Source: Trametes villosa
Lineage: Eukaryota > Basidiomycota > Agaricomycetes > Polyporales > Polyporaceae
NCBI GenBank assembly: GCA_002964805.2
Contig: PUDQ02000030.1
Location: 1-50,159, forward strand
DNA length: 50,159 bases
Reading direction: 5' to 3'
Position 1 is the first letter of the stretch; every line of letters starts with the position of its first letter. Under the pieces are notes generated by a model. That model was not told where the DNA came from, did not search any database, and saw nothing but the letters and a program-made list of their open reading frames with translations. Of the stretch, positions 22,601-31,588 are shown piece after piece. A program made the translations under genes and the position numbers.

Positions 22601-24428
22601 GGTACTTCTTGGGACAATCGTACTGACGCTTGATGATAGTCATGTTCGCGTTCTTCAGACGAATATGGTGGTATTCGTCTGTCGGTAGATGGTCGAGGTG
22701 GGGAATGTCGTCCGGAAAGCAGTCGGCGAAACGCGCCTTCATGGCAGCGTCCTCACGACGTAGCGTTTCCTGTAGAGCGAGCTCTTCGACCCTCTCGCGG
22801 ACGGCGGCTATGACGCACGCGCGAGGCATTGAGGTCGACAGAGCCGGCGTCGGAGATCGACGCTCTTGTAGCTCACGAAGTACGTCGCGCTTTTGCGTGA
22901 GGGCGAACCTCCGCTCCAGTGCTTCGTACTCGACGGACAGCTGTCTCTTCTCGGACGCCGATGGGGACGTCGTGCTAGGGCTCGAGTGGGAGGTGGTCAG
23001 ATCTCTGCCGCTCGCGGGGTGCCAAAGCGCTCTATTGGAGACATCGAGAAGGAGACGGTTCTTTTCAAAGAACGGGGTACCAAGTATCACAGGGGAACAC
23101 AGGTCTGGGACGATCAGGGCTCGTACGGAAACAGAAGACCAGGAACGATCGGGGGTTGAAACCCGTAATTTACACCACTCCTTCGCAGAAGAGCCCGCGC
23201 CATTGAAGGCGTTTCCGAGCGGAACTGGAGACGGAAGCGTTCGATGGCGCAGTTGAAGACGCCTTGCGGTGTCCGCGCGGATCAGAACTAGTGGTGATCC
23301 TGTGTCAACCAATGCGACGACGTCGGCAGGTTCGATGGGACACTCGACGTGTACGGACCACGTCATATGGGGGGCGATGAAAGAGGAAGCACGTACGTCG
23401 TCTTCCGAACTGTCCCCATCCGACAAGATACCGGTGGTTGCGGCGAGCGGCGACAGTGGGCGCACCGCGGCGACGGCTGGAGGATCCGCGTCGTCTTCAA
23501 CCGAGACGGCGGCGACCTTCGCGAACTTGTTCGCGGACGCCTTCGTGCGTAGCTGCTCGGCGGGCGACTTGTAGCCCTGCGGTTTCGCGAACCCGTTCGG
23601 ACAGTCCTTGGACAGGTGTCCGACGTTCACACGCCGGCACTTGAAACATCCGTCGTTCTCCGACAGGAGCTTCCGGTCTTCCGCAGAGAGTGGAGCCAGC
23701 CTAGCAGACGTCGAGGACGAGCCAGTAGAGCCAGCGCCAGACCCAGAAACAGAGCCAGAGGAACCGCCAGAGTAGCTGTTGAAGGTGCCGCGAGGTTTAG
23801 CCCCAGTAGACTTCGAGCGCGTGAATTGCTCAAATTCACGGAAGCGTTCCGAGCGTAGAGCCAGTCGTTCGTTGTCGTACAAGATCAGGGCAGCCTTCCA
23901 GGTGGCGTAGACATCAGATGAGTACTCGGGGCGCATCATCACCAGACGGAGTTCCTTGCAGGCTGTCGCCGAGATGAGACCACGCATAGCGAGTTCGCTG
24001 AGGCGTTGAGGGGTGTCGCGTAGATACGCGTTTTGCTTCTCGAGACCAGTGACCCAGACGTCGAACGATTGGTCGTCCTTCTGCTTGTTCAGGAACATCG
24101 AGGTAACGATGTCGTTGGCCCAAGAGACCGGCAGCCAGTGAGCGCGAAGACGAGCCATGAATTTGTCGAAAGAGAGGGCCTCTAGCTCGGCGGCGTTCGT
24201 CATCCACCAGTCCATCAGGCGCGGGTCTTGTAACCCGCCGGAGACGAACGCGACCTGGTTCTCCTTCTCCACCGCCTTGTGTCGGAAGTACTGTTTACAC
24301 CCCGCCTCCCAAGAGAAGAGGGCGGCGGGCGTGATACGACCGGCGGTGAGGCAAGGAACCGTCTTGAGGTTCACGTGGTGAACGGTGGCGTCTCCGTTCG
24401 CGGCGGGGGTGGGGGTGGCTGTGGCCAT
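19667..24428 (-). CDS. gag-pol: Gag-Pol polyprotein of the Gypsy element, broken by one frameshift
   Basis: Translation from the minus-strand ATG at 24428 (MATATPTPAANGD) runs to a TGA at 21543-21545; the frame is open further upstream but without a better ATG. Domains in order: capsid-like gag, zinc knuckle CFKCRRVNVGHLSKDC (near residue 260), aspartic protease with VDTGSP (near 374), reverse transcriptase with YLDD (near 750), and the start of RNase H (FVATDASDYCTGAVL). After the frameshift at the A6 run (21555-21560) the second frame continues from about 21,540 to the stop at 19667: rest of RNase H (FTDHRTLENF), integrase HHCC zinc finger (HDSLGHFGF ... CDACQRM) and DDE core (AIDFIGPLP, IVSDRDKLF), then a chromodomain (YLVRWLGYGQGSDSWLP). 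The chromodomain would steer integration to histone-marked chromatin. The knuckle has six residues between the second Cys and His instead of four. Confidence 0.88.
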
Positions 24429-25048
24429 TGCGGGGGTGGCGGTGTAGGGTAGATAGTTCTCGTCGCAGTCCGAGTCGGAGTCCGAGAGAGAGAGACTCAA
24501 CGGTGTCAATGGAGATCCAAGACGCGACCAGGGACTCCCTGGGGGTGATGGAGAGCGCGACCGCGGTAGGGCGACCGACGTCGGTGAGACGTGCGGCGAT
24601 GGCGGGAGCGGTGAATCTTCGCGGCGTTGAGCGCGCGATCGCGTGAGTGGTGGGGGTGCGGATGGTGCTCGGCGAGCGCGACGTCTCCGTCCTGCGGGAG
24701 TAGCGGGCGCGGGTATCTTCGATGCTTCGCGCGACAGCGTGGATATATGCGCGTTAACGCGGGTGTATGTGTGTGTGGAGGGGGTCGACGAGGAGGGGAG
24801 GGGTCCTTGAAGACGTGGGGGTATGTGGTAGAGAGACCGAGAGAGAAAGGTGTGGGAAAACGAGCGAGGTCGGCGATACGACGTTGTCGGTGTGCAGGAG
24901 ACGGTCGGTGAGAGAACGGTGTTCGACGTTCGCCGTGAGGCCGAGACGTCCGGGGTGTTCGCCGACGGTTAGGTTTGATGTGAACCTTGTTGTCGACGGG
25001 GCGCTCCTCGATACGGTGAGCAAGCTCGAGCTGACGTTCAAAAAAAAG
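24429..25048 (-). other. 5' leader of the Gypsy element
   Basis: The untranslated leader between the 5' LTR and the gag ATG. I do not see a tRNA-complementary primer site next to the LTR; the first bases on the sense strand after the LTR are C followed by eight T. Self-priming, known in the Tf1 group, is possible but not shown. Confidence 0.5.
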
Positions 25049-25326
25049 TGGAAGCCGCACGGAGCTGCGGCTTCACTAGTTCAGACGAGGGAAAGAACGT
25101 GAACGAGCTTCGTTGCCGTAAAGTAAGCTGAGGTGCGAATACAGGAGGAGCGCGGGCGGGACATACCTTCGTTGCCGTAAAGTAAGCTGAGGCAACGAAG
25201 GGGGGCGCGTCCGGAATATATACTACGTAGAAACCGAACCACAAACAAGAGTAAACGTTGGGTTCGAAGCATGCGAGGACCGAGCGGGAACCGAGACGCG
25301 GTGCGTAACCCCGGCGCGGGGTTACA
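25049..25326 (-). repeat. 5' LTR of the Gypsy element
   Basis: 278 bp, matching the 3' LTR base for base as far as I can read. It contains the promoter for the element's minus-strand transcript, probably using the TATA-like ATATATTC seen on the sense strand near 25,217. Confidence 0.9.
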
Positions 25327-25354
25327 TCTCGTCGATGTTCGAGTGGCCCGGGCC

Positions 25355-25369
25355 TCAGGCCAGTACATC
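25355..25369 (+). repeat. Target-site duplication of the LINE, right copy
   Basis: TCAGGCCAGTACATC, identical to 18298-18312. The host spacer resumes right after it with AACAACGCTAGAACC, which matches spacer copy A near 10,752. Confidence 0.9.
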
Positions 25370-27547
25370 AACAACGCTAGAACCTTACGATGAGCGCGAA
25401 CCCATGACATGAGCGGTATCAATAACAATAGCGATGCGTACGGTGTTGCGAGGCCGCTCTTTGCTCAGCGCCCTGGGGTGCATTCTTTCGTTCGGACGGT
25501 GCTGCTCTCCTGCAAGGGGCTTCTCCTGCTCCGTGGTCGCCAAACTGAGACCCAGTCGGCCGTCAGATGCGGAGGTGAGGTCATAACGTCACGAGAGGCT
25601 CAGAAGTTATATTCAGACGCGAAATGTATCGTACGTGCAAGCCCGTGTGAGTGAGAGGATGGGCGCATCGACCAAGGCGCGGTATATCCACTGAGGCGCT
25701 ACACGCTCCCGAGTCGATGTGTACGACCATGACATGTCAAGTAGTAATGTACATTGTCCCCTGCAGTCAAAAGCCGACAAGACTAGGCTTGCGAGACGGT
25801 ACGGCCGTACGCCAGCCATAGACGAAACGCACTGCAGCGAGAGTCGCGATTGCACTTTGTCGGTGATATCGCGAACCCCTCCACGCATGCGATCTACACG
25901 TTCAGTCTTGAGCCGCGACGCGCACACGTGCGCTTGACCCCTCGCTCGACAGCGCATCGTTGCGTGACACAACCGCATGCGGTGCTCGTTGAATCGCCTA
26001 CTCACAGGTTCAACTCCCGTGGCCCGCTGAGGTCCCAGTAGCACGTTCGGAACCGCAGCTGGCTTGCCGGCCGTTACCGACGCTGACCTCAGTGTCCAGA
26101 GCACTATTTGGGCGCAGGTGAGTGGCGGAGGAGCTCCAGCTGTGGGCGGCATAGACCCAGGTATACGTGCAGCGCTCGAGAGTCGACGCGGTGAGCTGCC
26201 GGGGCGTAGGCCTACCAGTGGCGTCCGGCCTGCGAGATGGCTGGTCCGACGAGGTCAAACCGATCGGAGCTCGTCCAACGCACAGCACAGGCATTGCGCG
26301 GGGCGGCAGCGCGATCGCCCGGCGGGACGGAACTGGCGGTCGCGACGGACCTGCGGGGCTGCGTCAGACTAGTAGCGCTGCGCAGCTGACGTCCAGCCTC
26401 GAGCCCCGCCCCTCGTTTCCGCAAGAATCCGTCCCGCGCCCGCCGAAGAGGGACATCGGAGAGAAGTAAACGTTCGGTGCCGAATGGCGCGAGGTCCGTA
26501 GGTGGGCCTATGGGCGCGCGAGGTTGCGCGCGCATGCGCGTGGCGGAGTCGCTGCAGTCCAGGTCGCGTGCTGGCCATATGTAGCCGCCAAACCTTGCGT
26601 ATTGACTTGGAGCAGTGGGGTAGAAGCGGGCGGTAGCGTCGCATCGCGGAGATGTCGCATGTCTCGACCCTGGGACGACGCGCTGGCCGTGTGTCCAGCA
26701 TTGGGAACGCCGGGCCCGAGCCGAAGAGTCCTTCCGAAGCGGATGGGAGGCAGGAGGGAGACTCGTGTTATGTCCTTCGTCGACAGATGATCGGCGGTCT
26801 CCTGGGTGGCGCTGCGGAGGGGCGCGGTTCTCGGATGTAGCTATCTTGTGGCAGAACAAGCGAGGTTGAAACAATGATAGGGCAGTCATGCTCGAGGCTA
26901 CAAGCCGTCTATGCGTGCTCCTGAGGGACAGCTCGCGCTGTGCACCACATCGCATGGGCAGATATGTTGCGCCACATAGAAGAGGCGACGCGCCAGAAGT
27001 GCGCCGTCGGGGTTGTGCGAGCTTACTGGTGGAGGAGAGGCGGCGGGCACGCCCGCTCTAGGCGCCAAGAGTACGGCGTAGAGGGGCGCAAAGAGTCCAA
27101 GGGAGCACTTGGGTCATGCAGAAACCTGGATACAGCAGGAGATCCACGCTATACGCTGGAGTGCGCCAGCGTGGCGAGGACGGCAGCCGGCAGCGTGTAG
27201 GAGGCAGAGCAGGGCATATCGGAGTAAATTGGTCGTCATGTCCGGTGCACAAGAAAAAGCAGTCCATGCAGTGAGATCTAATGCGGACGGAGGGTCCAGC
27301 AAAGCCGTCGAGTTGTCATGAGTGAACGTTGAGTACGTTGAGTATTGAGTACTGAGTGAGTACCGAAGGAGAAACACCGAAAACGCAAGGACACGGGCGC
27401 CTAGTTGGTCGCTATTTAGCGCGATATTTATGCATGTTTGGTCGGGCTGGGTGGCGGGCGCAGCCTGGCGGAGCGGGAGAGCGCGCACAACCATGCCGCC
27501 ACGTTTCCCATCTACTACCAGCTCTCGCATCGTCGTGAAGTTATGAG
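25370..27547. repeat. Long duplicated spacer, copy B, right part (upstream of F-box 4)
   Basis: It aligns with copy A from about 10,752 to the F-box start. No reading frame is conserved between the copies. Near its end are repeated TTGAGTA words (27,326-27,357) and the upstream word ATGTTTGGTCGG at 27,434. Confidence 0.65.
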
Positions 27548-30500
27548 ATGGGCCTAGTGCGCGCTCTCAGGAGACTCTTCTTCCTAAGATTCAAGAACTC
27601 TCTGCGCAAACGCTTACCCTCGCACACCTCTGTGGATCTTGACCCCGATCCTGCTTACTCTGAGTCTGCCAGTGCGCCGAACGATCACCTTCCGTCAGTC
27701 ATTCATCGCACAAACCACCTCGCAATTATTGACACCCGGTTTCTACAGCATACTTGAGCTTAACGAGGACGTATTGGTCTGTATACTTGAAGTAGTCTCT
27801 CCGCAACAATGTCTCCGGAACATCTCTCAAACCTGCAGGCTTCTCCGCAATCTAGCGAAGCCGTTACTATTCAGAAAGTGCGATATGACGATCAGCTCGC
27901 AGATAACATACGACTTGCCTCCACACGCGCTGTGGCAATATATCAGGTATGTGCCACGATCGGCGTTCTGTCCGGTTCCATCAGGAAAATCCCCCCGCGC
28001 GAATTAGGGCTAGGTTAGCAATACCTGGGGCTAACCGCGTATAAGGCGTCGCTCATCGAGATAGTGTGCATAATCTTCGGACGGAATCAAGTGGTGGATG
28101 AAAAAGAGCTAGATTTTGCTCCCGCCCATGAATAATGACCGTCGAAGATACTGGCTGTATTCTCCAGCAGTGGGGAGTCGGTTCAACGCCAGAACTTGTT
28201 TCGGACAAGGGGCGTTTAAACTTACAAGTTCAATAGCGCCTGCCCTAAACACGGGCGCTAACGTCAGGCAACTGTGAGCTGGCGTCTGGCGACTGCTCTT
28301 TGTCTCTGCCCTCGTCCGCCCTCGTCCGTCATTCCCTCTAGCGGTCTTCCTTGTATGCTGGATCCCCGGACTCTATTCCATAATGTCTCTCTGTGAGTGC
28401 TATGGCTCTTGGATCTAGCTCTGCCTGCAGTATCTCGCGCCCGGACCCGAGCTGGTCGATTTCGCTGGCTGGTATCTTCCGTTGTTCCTCCTCGCTCTCC
28501 TCTCCTGGCAATACTGTAGGACCAACACTGCGCTCGTCTAGAACTGGTCTCCAGCCTAGCTTACTGGTTAGCATACGCCTTGCTACTGCGCTCTTCTGTA
28601 CGGCTCCTTGCGGCTGTGCTCGTATCCTGATGAGGTCGTCTTCGCTGGTCACACATGTCTTCGAGCAGGGTGACCACCGTATTCTAGCATCTGTATGTCT
28701 CAGAGACTAATGCCCTCCTGACTGCGACTTTCTCGATCTCCCCGGCTCGTGCACCACGGGCTGCAAGGACTGTGTAGCACCGGCTTGCACCCGTCGTGTA
28801 TTATGTCGCTACTAGTCTACCTACTTAGCTTTGCATATGCGTAGTGTCGGAATATATCTTGTCTTCCCATACCTTCAGCGTGATCCACAAGCAAGTGGGT
28901 GTGGCGATCTACCAGTGAGCACCACAGTATATAATGGCGCTACTCCGGTCTAACGCGGTCCTCAGCCACCATAATTAGGAGGGGGACCTTCTGAATTAGG
29001 TATACCTCGCAAACCGCTCTAATTAGCGGTATTTATGATAATTAGAGCTCATTCGCGCGGGGGGATTTTCCTGATGACTCCATGCTATTGAACCTGCCTA
29101 GGCATCTTTCGATTAGGGAGAAGTGGCCAGAGCGTCCCATTTTCACGGACGCTGGTCAAAGTCAACCTCAACCGACTCTCTGTTGCTGCTTTACGCCCGG
29201 ATTTCCCTCACACATGCTTCAAGGCATGCCTCTCTTGAAGAGACTCACTCTATCGTCACCTGCCATAGCGCACGGTCTACCCTGGTCGTCTCTGAAGACC
29301 ATACTCACTACGCCACACCTCCGCGAGCTCGAAATTCGTGGCCTTATTCCATGTACCTTGGGAGCGGAAGCGGAAGACCTGAATATTGAGGTGGCACCCC
29401 TGACGTCGTTCATCTACTTGCCTAGCTCCGCCCGGGACGACCTGCGTGCGTACCGCACCGAACAAGACGCGCTTGCAATCCTCCTGAAGAAGATCGGCCC
29501 TTCGCTCCAGCAGCTTGATGTTCCTGTTGACTCTGTTCCTCTTGAAGTTCTTCGGAATACTCGCTGGCCGGAGCTGCGTAACCTTACGCTGTTCGGGGAG
29601 ACACCCCGCGATCTCCCGACCCCCTATGCCACCATACTCGGCAACATGTCCCAGCTCCGCACTCTCAATCTCTGGCTCTCGCTCCGCCCCCAGGTTTGCG
29701 CCCCAGCCATCTCGCCATCCAATCATTCCGCGGCATTTCCGTGGCCCTCTCTCCGGTCCCTCGATATACGCCATCCACACCCCGACGACCCACTATACGA
29801 TCACCTCCCTTCCACCCTTCGGCATCTCCGTCTTTGCTCCTCGCCTTACCACTTCGATTACCGCTGGGCGGCGTATGGGGTGATCCAGGAGCGACAGCTA
29901 CAGGGCCCGTTGCTCACAGCATCGCAGACGCTCACCCTGCTGAGCCGGTGCCAACTCCCGCAGCTCCGGGAACTCGCCGTCGAGTTCCTTATGGACGGCC
30001 GCGAGTTCGACATCCTGCACCTCATCACCGCTGCTTTTCCTGATCTGACCTCGCTCACCGTCAACTTCTACTATGAGGAGACACAGAGGCATCCCGACGT
30101 GCCCGTGGTGAGCACATACTGCGCCCACCGCGTCTCGATACACCCACTGACCATCTGTGTAGCGGCGCATTGCGCAGGCCCTCGCGCCACTCACGTGTCT
30201 GCAGAGTCTCCGCACACACCTCGGCTTCTCGCCAATCTTCGTAGTGCCTTACATTTTCAATCCAGAGCGCCGTCTCCCGGAGGACATCAGGCTGCAGGAA
30301 GCGCGCGACCGGGCCGCCAAGGAATTCGCAAACGCTCTGGGAGCATCCGTGCGCGACATCTTCATCCTGCATCCGCTCCACCCGGACCTGCACTGGGTGC
30401 GCTACCGCGTCGTGCCGGGAGGGGGTGGCGAAGGCTCCCAGCGCCAGCACCAAGCCAACGAGCAGGGCTATGAGCTCGATGTGAGTACGTGCAAGCTCTG

Positions 30501-30596
30501 CGGCGCGCCCCTTTGACAATTGATGATGGTTATGTGTAGTATGCGCGCGGGACGCTTTTCGCGGCGCGAGAACCCGGGGGCTGCATCCGCTTGTAA
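27548..30596 (+). CDS. F-box-like / leucine-rich-like protein, array member 4
   Basis: Five exons (27548-27693, 27749-27946, 29102-30107, 30163-30480, 30540-30596) give 574 residues. The second intron is 1,155 nt instead of about 47 because it holds an inverted-repeat DNA element; its donor (AG|GTATGT) and acceptor (CCTAG) are intact, so splicing could still work. The N terminus MGLVRALRRLFFLRF is basic and hydrophobic, as in members 1 and 5. The F-box-like module is at residues 50-97 (LNEDVLVCILEVV ... SQTCRLLRNLAKPLLFRKC). A Leu-rich region follows (MPLLKRLTLSS, MSQLRTLNLWLSL), with the tail LHPLHPDLHWVRYRV and a last exon beginning YARGTLFAA. It is closest to member 5. Confidence 0.78.
27979..29076. 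mobile_element. Non-autonomous inverted-repeat DNA transposon in an F-box 4 intron
   Basis: 1,098 bp with perfect 26-bp terminal inverted repeats (27979-28004 and 29051-29076; outer bases CATCAGGAAAATCCCCCC), with weaker inverted similarity continuing to about 45 bp. No transposase-size ORF is present. The largest frame is 104 codons on the minus strand (28338-28652), without a recognised domain. I find no clear target-site duplication. Its outer hexamer CATCAG is shared with the element in the first FunK1 gene. Confidence 0.8.
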
Positions 30597-31588
30597 AGAG
30601 ATGGCCAGTGTCGACCTGTGCTCGCTCCGAGTCGGAGTGTGCTCCCCGCCAGTGAGTATTCCCTATCGTTTTTCAGGCGTCGTGCTCACATGTTCAGTAC
30701 AGATCAAACGCGGTATGTGTCTTCCGGAACGACGTCCTTGTGCCGTATGATCCTACGTATTGCTGTACTGTGTTCGGAGGCCCACCGTGTGGGGCGGCCG
30801 GAATGCCCGTTTTGTGGTTGTGTATTCCACCCCTAACCCATTCGACAATGGGGTCGTTGTACGATGCGCAACCCATCGCTTCCCACCCGCGGAGGCCATG
30901 TCAGAGTGGGCCCGGCGAGCTTGAGTGATACCAGTGACGTCCCGACGCGCAGTGACAGCCGTCTCCCCTCTCTTCGAGCATGTGTGGCGCTTTTTCCTCC
31001 ACGCTAGAGTACTTCTCAGCCGATATCCCAGTACGCGTGTACGGCACGAATGACAGGGCAGAGTCTTGTAACCCCATGAGATGACGGCGCTCGATGATCG
31101 AGTCTCGAGCCCTTATGTCTCCGTTCGAGCTCCTTTCCTCGTCGCGAGCACACTACCCAGGCCCCGGGGGCACGACAAGACGGCGACCTCAGCGCGCACC
31201 CGACTCGGAGCCCCCGCGTCTCTACGGCGTTGCGGCTTGAGATTTGGGTTGGGTGGGATATAGGGCTGATAAATGTTGATAGGCATTCGTCGGGGAGAGC
31301 ATGTACGCGGCGAGCGTGCGGCCGTCGCTTCGGCGGAGATAATATTATTGCGGCACTGTAGCGTGCACCAGGATCGTCGCCACACTCTTCGTCGACGAGT
31401 TTTGGGCAATGTTACTGCAATAGATGCATCGAGCCCATTCGTGTACAAAGAAATACTAGGCACCATTGGGATCGTATCGTAACAGGGTAAGACTACCGGG
31501 TGAGTGAACGATGTCCGTACGTGGTTCACTCAGCCCGTTGCGTACGAGTGCAGCGAGAGACGCACAAAGAAGAGCCCGTCAGTGCCGA
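30597..31588. other. Intergenic region between F-box 4 and the protease gene
   Basis: The two genes converge here. The first 300 bp resemble the sequence after F-box 5 (CGTGTATT(C/T)CACCC near 30,819 and 37,240), showing that downstream sequence was copied with the gene. No ORF, RNA gene or clear repeat was found in the remainder. Confidence 0.45.

Larger units (their letters stand above)
19130..25326 (-). mobile_element. Ty3/Gypsy chromovirus-type LTR retrotransposon
   Basis: A complete 6,197-bp element in minus orientation, bounded by 278-bp LTRs with the same ends (TG...CA) and a 5-bp TCTCG target duplication. It has a single gag-pol region with gag, protease, reverse transcriptase, RNase H, integrase and a C-terminal chromodomain, an order diagnostic of chromoviruses. 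The two LTRs look identical, which implies a recent insertion. It sits inside the RNase H codons of an older LINE. One frameshift in the RNase H region (A6 run at 21555-21560) would stop the polyprotein. Confidence 0.92.
18313..25354 (-). mobile_element. 5'-truncated LINE (non-LTR retrotransposon), split by a Gypsy element
   Basis: A minus-strand insertion flanked by a perfect 15-bp target duplication, with a T7 tract (poly-A tail) at 18313-18319. Excluding the nested Gypsy element and one copy of its TCTCG duplication, only about 840 bp remain: the end of the reverse-transcriptase ORF and the 3' UTR. The 5' part was never copied, as is usual when LINE reverse transcription stops early. Right-hand piece: 25332-25354; left-hand piece: 18313-19129. 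Confidence 0.85.
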
